A DNA stretch of 64,000 nucleotides from DUZB01 sp964407525 (GTDB lineage Bacteria > Desulfobacterota > DSM-4660 > Desulfatiglandales > Desulfatiglandaceae). Below, piece by piece: positions 60,642 to 64,000 of the stretch. The position numbers and the translations under genes are program-made. The notes beneath the pieces were generated by a model that was given only the letters and a program-made list of their open reading frames with translations, was not told the DNA's origin and ran no database searches. The DNA lies in contig CAYOWC010000002.1 in the NCBI GenBank assembly GCA_964407525.1, positions 1 to 64,000 of the forward strand. Direction: 5' to 3'. Every line of letters starts with the position of its first letter. The stretch's first letter is position 1.

Positions 60642-62192
60642 TTATTTCAATGTTTTTGCCATGGTCAAGAGTGTCCTGGCGGTCAGATCATCCGTACCCG
60701 GTAGGATTTTCTCCGGCGCCAGAGCAGCGGCCAGATCAATGGCCTGGCGGCGGTGCCGTTCTGATTTTTCTTTCTGGTTCAATTGTCCATAGAGGATCGC
60801 CATGGAAACGTGCGCCACTGCAAAATCAGGTTCAAGAAAAAGCGAGCGTTTCAACCTTTCCATGGCCCCTTTGTTATCGCCTGATTCCTGATGGATCAGG
60901 CCCAGCGTATAATAGACTTCCGCCTTGAGAGGGTTGATTTCGATGGCCTGTTCACAGAATGACCGGGCCGCTTCTATCTGGCCGATGTTGGCATGGACCC
61001 GGCCCAGCTGATAAAAGCCTTCGGCATCCTCTGGATTTTCGGCGATGCAACGGAGAAATACATCTTTGGCTTCTTCGTAGCGTTTCCGCCTGACAAGATC
61101 GATGCCCTGCTCCAGAAAATCCGGCTCGCCCGGTGGTTCCGGCGACTCCGTATGCGTTTCGGCTGTCGGGGTTGGCACATCTTCAATCGCGGGTGGGGTT
61201 TCTATTGCCGAGTTTGAAAAAACATAGCTTTCCGGTGAGTAAACGGGTTCGGGTGCAGGAGGAGGGATTACTTCTTCAACGGGTGGTCTGTAGTAGAAGG
61301 GTTTCGTTTTTGTCACAGGTTCATTCAGCTTCCCGTAGACGGTTCCACCCGAAAAGACATGATATGCGTATTGGTCAAAAACCGGAATGCTGGTTTCGGC
61401 TGCTCCCATCATGAGCCAGCCGCCCGGGACCAGGCACTGGTAAAAACGCCCCACCACCTCACGGACCACGTCTTCAGAATAGTAGATGGCCACATTCCGG
61501 CACAGAATCAGGTCCATGGCGTTGGTGTTGGTGAAAAGGGAGGGGTAAACCGGTTCACTCAAATTAATGTATTCAAAATGCACGGTTTTACGAATTCGGG
61601 GAATGACTTCGTATTCTTCACCTTTCTGTTTGAAATAACGGGACCGAAATACCTGGTTCGTCTGTCGAAAGGACCAGGGTCGATAGCGGGCCGCCTTCCC
61701 TTTTTTCAGGACCTTCTTGTTAATATCCGTCCCCAGGATACAGATGTTCCACTGTTCAACCTCGGAAATCAGCTCGGCCAGGAGTATGGAGAGGGTAAAG
61801 GCTTCTTCACCGGATGCACAACCGGCACTCCAGATGCGAATGCGGCGGTCATGTTTGTGGGCAGCAATGATCTGAGGCAAAAGGTGCCGCCGCAGGGCTT
61901 GAATCTGGTTTTCGTCCCTGAAAAAATAGGTCTCCCCAACCGTCAGTTCCTCGATCAAACCATCCCACAGGGGACTGTCCGTCTCGGTTGTCTGAAGCAT
62001 CTGAAAATACCAATCCAGGTCGCTTTGGGCGGTTTCTTTACACATCATGGTGATGCCCCGACCCAGGGCATTTCGCCTTTTGACACCGAACAGCATACCG
62101 GTCCGCTGAAGGATCAGCGTTTGAAACCGCTCATACTGATCATTGCTCAGAAAATGTTCTAATTTCGGTGCCGTATTCACAAATTCCGTCAT
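60642..62192 (-). CDS. cheR: CheR methyltransferase with C-terminal TPR domain
   Basis: This 516-residue protein has an N-terminal CheR helical domain (FQTLILQRTGMLFGVKRRNAL), a SAM-binding methyltransferase domain (IWSAGCASGEEAFTLSILLAE; DLILCRNVAIYYSED; WLMMGAAETS), a Pro-rich linker of about 75 residues and a TPR array (FYQLGRVHANIGQIEAARSF; VYYTLGLIHQESGDNKGAM). CheR adds methyl groups to MCP glutamates. TPR fusions such as FrzF of Myxococcus modulate which sites are used. The ATG overlaps the stop of the second cheW (ATGA). Confidence 0.93.
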   Translation of the reverse strand: MTEFVNTAPKLEHFLSNDQYERFQTLILQRTGMLFGVKRRNALGRGITMMCKETAQSDLDWYFQMLQTTETDSPLWDGLIEELTVGETYFFRDENQIQALRRHLLPQIIAAHKHDRRIRIWSAGCASGEEAFTLSILLAELISEVEQWNICILGTDINKKVLKKGKAARYRPWSFRQTNQVFRSRYFKQKGEEYEVIPRIRKTVHFEYINLSEPVYPSLFTNTNAMDLILCRNVAIYYSEDVVREVVGRFYQCLVPGGWLMMGAAETSIPVFDQYAYHVFSGGTVYGKLNEPVTKTKPFYYRPPVEEVIPPPAPEPVYSPESYVFSNSAIETPPAIEDVPTPTAETHTESPEPPGEPDFLEQGIDLVRRKRYEEAKDVFLRCIAENPEDAEGFYQLGRVHANIGQIEAARSFCEQAIEINPLKAEVYYTLGLIHQESGDNKGAMERLKRSLFLEPDFAVAHVSMAILYGQLNQKEKSERHRRQAIDLAAALAPEKILPGTDDLTARTLLTMAKTLK

Positions 62193-62713
62193 CGATTTGC
62201 CTCAGACTCGTCAAATTCAATGAGCGCTCCGGTGTCAATCTCATCGGCTTCCAGAACCAAGTACACCTCATCATTTTTTCGAATGACCGCGTTTAACAGC
62301 GGCGTTTCCTTCAGTGTGCCTCCCGGTTTCGAAAGGTGATCCTCAGAAACAGCCACCACATCTTCCACGGTCTCCGCAATGACCCCCAGCTTTCGGTTCT
62401 GAGTTTGCATCACCAGAATGCGATGGTCTGGATGGGCCCCTTTTCGCGACAACCCCATTCTTTTTCTGAGACTGATTACCGGCATAATCTGGCCATGCAG
62501 GTTGAGAAGCCCTGAAATCCACTCCGGCGCTTCGGGCAACGGGACGAGTGCCGCCATGCGAATCACCCTTTCCACCTTTTCCAGAGGAAAGGCCAGCTGC
62601 CGATCACCGATGCGAAATGTGATAAAATGCAAAGCCGCGTCCATCGAATCCATTGCTTCTGTTTCTCGCAATTCCGGCTTTTTACCGGGGGTCGATTTCG
62701 TTCTTTTCGTCAT
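62189..62713 (-). CDS. Coupling protein CheW (2)
   Basis: This 174-residue CheW has HFITFRIGDRQLAFPLEKVERVI near 29-51, WISGLLNLHGQIMPVISLRKRMG near 65-87 and LGVIAETVEDVV. It differs clearly from the other CheW, so the two may couple different MCPs. The ATG at 62713 has GTGGAG eight bases upstream, and a GTG five codons earlier is an alternative. It is translationally coupled to cheR. Confidence 0.92.
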   Translation of the reverse strand: MTKRTKSTPGKKPELRETEAMDSMDAALHFITFRIGDRQLAFPLEKVERVIRMAALVPLPEAPEWISGLLNLHGQIMPVISLRKRMGLSRKGAHPDHRILVMQTQNRKLGVIAETVEDVVAVSEDHLSKPGGTLKETPLLNAVIRKNDEVYLVLEADEIDTGALIEFDESEANR

Positions 62714-62734
62714 CGCTTTCTTCTCCACATCATG

Positions 62735-62873
62735 TTTTCAGTTGTCAGTTTTCAGTTGTCAGTAACAGCATGTTGATAGTAATTTACTTTCTTTAGGGAT
62801 TTGTTGAGTTCTAACTTCCAAGTCCTCAAATCTCAAAATAACCTCCAGCCTGACAACTGAAAACCGACAACTG
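62735..62873. repeat. Palindromic element C (about 139 bp, MITE-like)
   Basis: The left end contains TTTTCAGTTGTCAG twice in tandem (62735-62762). The right end CTGACAACTGAAAACCGACA (62850-62869, continuing ACTG) is the inverted form. The A+T-rich middle has no coding capacity. It separates the third MCP gene from the rest of the Che operon and could carry or break a promoter. Confidence 0.65.
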
Positions 62874-62894
62874 CGGCTTGCCGCCTTAAAGGGA

Positions 62895-64000
62895 TCAAAC
62901 AAGGTTGTATTGTTCAACAACCCCCCTGAGCCTTTCAGCCTGGGAATTCAGATCTTGAGCCGCTCCCTCCACCTGCCTTGTCCCGGCCTCACTCTGGATC
63001 GTGGCCTGGCCGATACTATCCATGGCAGCACCAATCTGATCCATCCCCGCCAACTGCTCCTGAGCACTGGCCGAAATCTGTTGTATCGTCTGGGTCACGG
63101 CCTGAATATTCTTGTTAATGCTTTGAATGGCCTTGCCGGCCTTCTCGGCTTCCTGCACCCCGGCGTCAGCACGTTTTGTCCCCTCTTCCGTTACCATCAC
63201 GGCCGTATTGGTGGCCTTTTGAATCTCTCCAAGAATCCCTTTCACCTTGCTTGTGGCTTCTCTTGACTGCACCGCAAGACTCCCCACCTCTCCAGCCACC
63301 ACGGCAAAACCCTTTCCCGACTCTCCGGCCCGGGCCGCCTCTATGGACGCGTTCAGCGCCAGCAGGTTGGATTGGTCAGCGATATCATTGACCGTTTCAA
63401 TAATCTCCCCGATCTGCTGCGTCTTCTCACTCAAGGAAAGAATATTCTCTGCAATGCTCCCCACCTGCTCTTTGATCCTGTTGACGCCAGCCAGCGTGCT
63501 TTCCACGGCCCTGAAACCCCTATCGGCCTCTTTAGAAGATTCCTGAGCAACCCCGGCAACCTGCTTAGCGCGTTCCGCCGACTGCCGAGCGGTTTGCCGG
63601 GCCTGCTCCACGGTACTGGTGGTCTGGGTTACGGCAGCGGACTGCTCAGCGGCCGTGGCAGCCTGCTCACTTGTAGAGGCCAGAATCTCACTGGTGGCCG
63701 TTGTAATATTTCTCGTAGCATCCCCGATCTGCCCTTTTAGGAAATCATTGGCACTCTGAAGAGCCTGTTCAAATTTTTTAAGCTCACTCACATCGGTCAT
63801 ATATTCTACGCCCCCTACCACATTCCCTGAAACATCCAACAGCGGCGTACCAATATACTGAACAGGCATATCTCTTGCCCCACACACCACAGTCTGTCCC
63901 GAGGAGACCCTTTTTTCTTCCATAGCCTGCCCTACTCGACACTCAGCGGTATTGCAATGTTCGGTTTTGAACAGATCATAGCATTTTGTCCCAATGGCAT
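62895..64000 (-). CDS. Methyl-accepting chemotaxis protein with Cys-containing PAS domain (5' end beyond the window)
   Basis: The frame is open through the right edge, so the start lies outside. The visible 367 residues begin in a PAS domain (GTKCYDLFKTEHCNTAECRVG; TPLLDVSGNVVGGVEYMTDVSE) followed directly by an MCP signalling domain with the usual hairpin (NDIADQSNLLALNASIEAAR). No HAMP or membrane helix separates them. An internal ATG at 63923 is inside the PAS domain and is not a start. The clustered cysteines suggest binding of a metal, heme or redox cofactor. It ends EQYNLV without a CheR-tethering pentapeptide. Confidence 0.9.
   Translation of the reverse strand, partial: AIGTKCYDLFKTEHCNTAECRVGQAMEEKRVSSGQTVVCGARDMPVQYIGTPLLDVSGNVVGGVEYMTDVSELKKFEQALQSANDFLKGQIGDATRNITTATSEILASTSEQAATAAEQSAAVTQTTSTVEQARQTARQSAERAKQVAGVAQESSKEADRGFRAVESTLAGVNRIKEQVGSIAENILSLSEKTQQIGEIIETVNDIADQSNLLALNASIEAARAGESGKGFAVVAGEVGSLAVQSREATSKVKGILGEIQKATNTAVMVTEEGTKRADAGVQEAEKAGKAIQSINKNIQAVTQTIQQISASAQEQLAGMDQIGAAMDSIGQATIQSEAGTRQVEGAAQDLNSQAERLRGVVEQYNLV

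Noticed and set aside
62895..63923. Treating the ATG at 63923 as the start of the third MCP.
   Set aside because: The frame stays open to the window edge and the upstream codons complete a PAS domain, so the real start is outside.

Overview
The gene content points to an anaerobic, respiratory or syntrophic member of the Desulfobacterota (former Deltaproteobacteria), probably near Desulfobacterales or Syntrophobacterales. The markers are a selenocysteine formate dehydrogenase, an HdrA-MvhD-MetV-MetF block of the reductive acetyl-CoA (Wood-Ljungdahl) type, indolepyruvate:ferredoxin oxidoreductase, a DVU0772-type small protein, a siroheme/heme gene run, and a large Che cluster built from receiver-linked kinases. 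This placement is inferred from gene families only. No rRNA, tRNA or CRISPR array was recognised.

Layout. 0.07-4.75 kb (minus strand): fdhE-fdhA-fdhB, with an in-frame UGA (Sec) in fdhA. 4.8-7.2 kb: a decayed stretch with a 5'-truncated sulfatase/dockerin-like remnant, an unknown ORF, an IS200-type transposase fragment, a lone HigA-type antitoxin and REP-like DNA. 7.2-11.2 kb (minus): transglutaminase-like protein plus an ABC exporter. 11.3-18.2 kb (plus): radical SAM protein, precorrin-2 dehydrogenase, CcsA/HemX, hemA, moaE, moaC, SH3 protein, cinA-like. 18.4-20.0 kb (minus): J-domain protein, TtcA-like protein, cyclic-nucleotide-binding protein. 20.5-25.4 kb (plus): tandem HdrA, MvhD, MetV, MetF. 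25.5-32.0 kb (plus): lipoprotein, HU, IMPase-like, feoA, feoB, greA, slyD, hydrolase. 32.0-33.4 kb: a TrmJ-like methyltransferase between two 171-bp palindromic elements, then a small unknown gene. 33.7-38.5 kb (plus): DVU0772-type protein, BrnT/BrnA, iorA, iorB, a Ycf48-like lipoprotein. 38.5-41.0 kb (minus): thrC and a solute-binding protein.

41.1-64.0 kb (all minus): a continuous signalling region of 16 genes, entering from beyond the right edge. It holds three MCPs, two CheW, CheR-TPR, CheA with a fused receiver, CheB, a CheB-type lone receiver, a receiver-PAS-kinase, a lone receiver, a triple-receiver hybrid kinase, a periplasmic amino-acid-type binding protein, a receiver-HD-GYP-receiver protein, KaiB, and a two-receiver PAS/DHp/GGDEF protein. 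The outputs are c-di-GMP enzymes (one GGDEF, one HD-GYP) and no flagellar gene is present, so I infer a chemosensory system for c-di-GMP control rather than, or as well as, swimming. The most unusual parts are kaiB overlapping a diguanylate cyclase that has a histidine-kinase dimerisation domain but no ATPase domain, and a roughly 40-residue post-receiver module shared by three proteins.

Three families of short palindromic, MITE-like elements and two REP-like hairpins lie between operons. In two places the end of such an element supplies a gene's stop codon.
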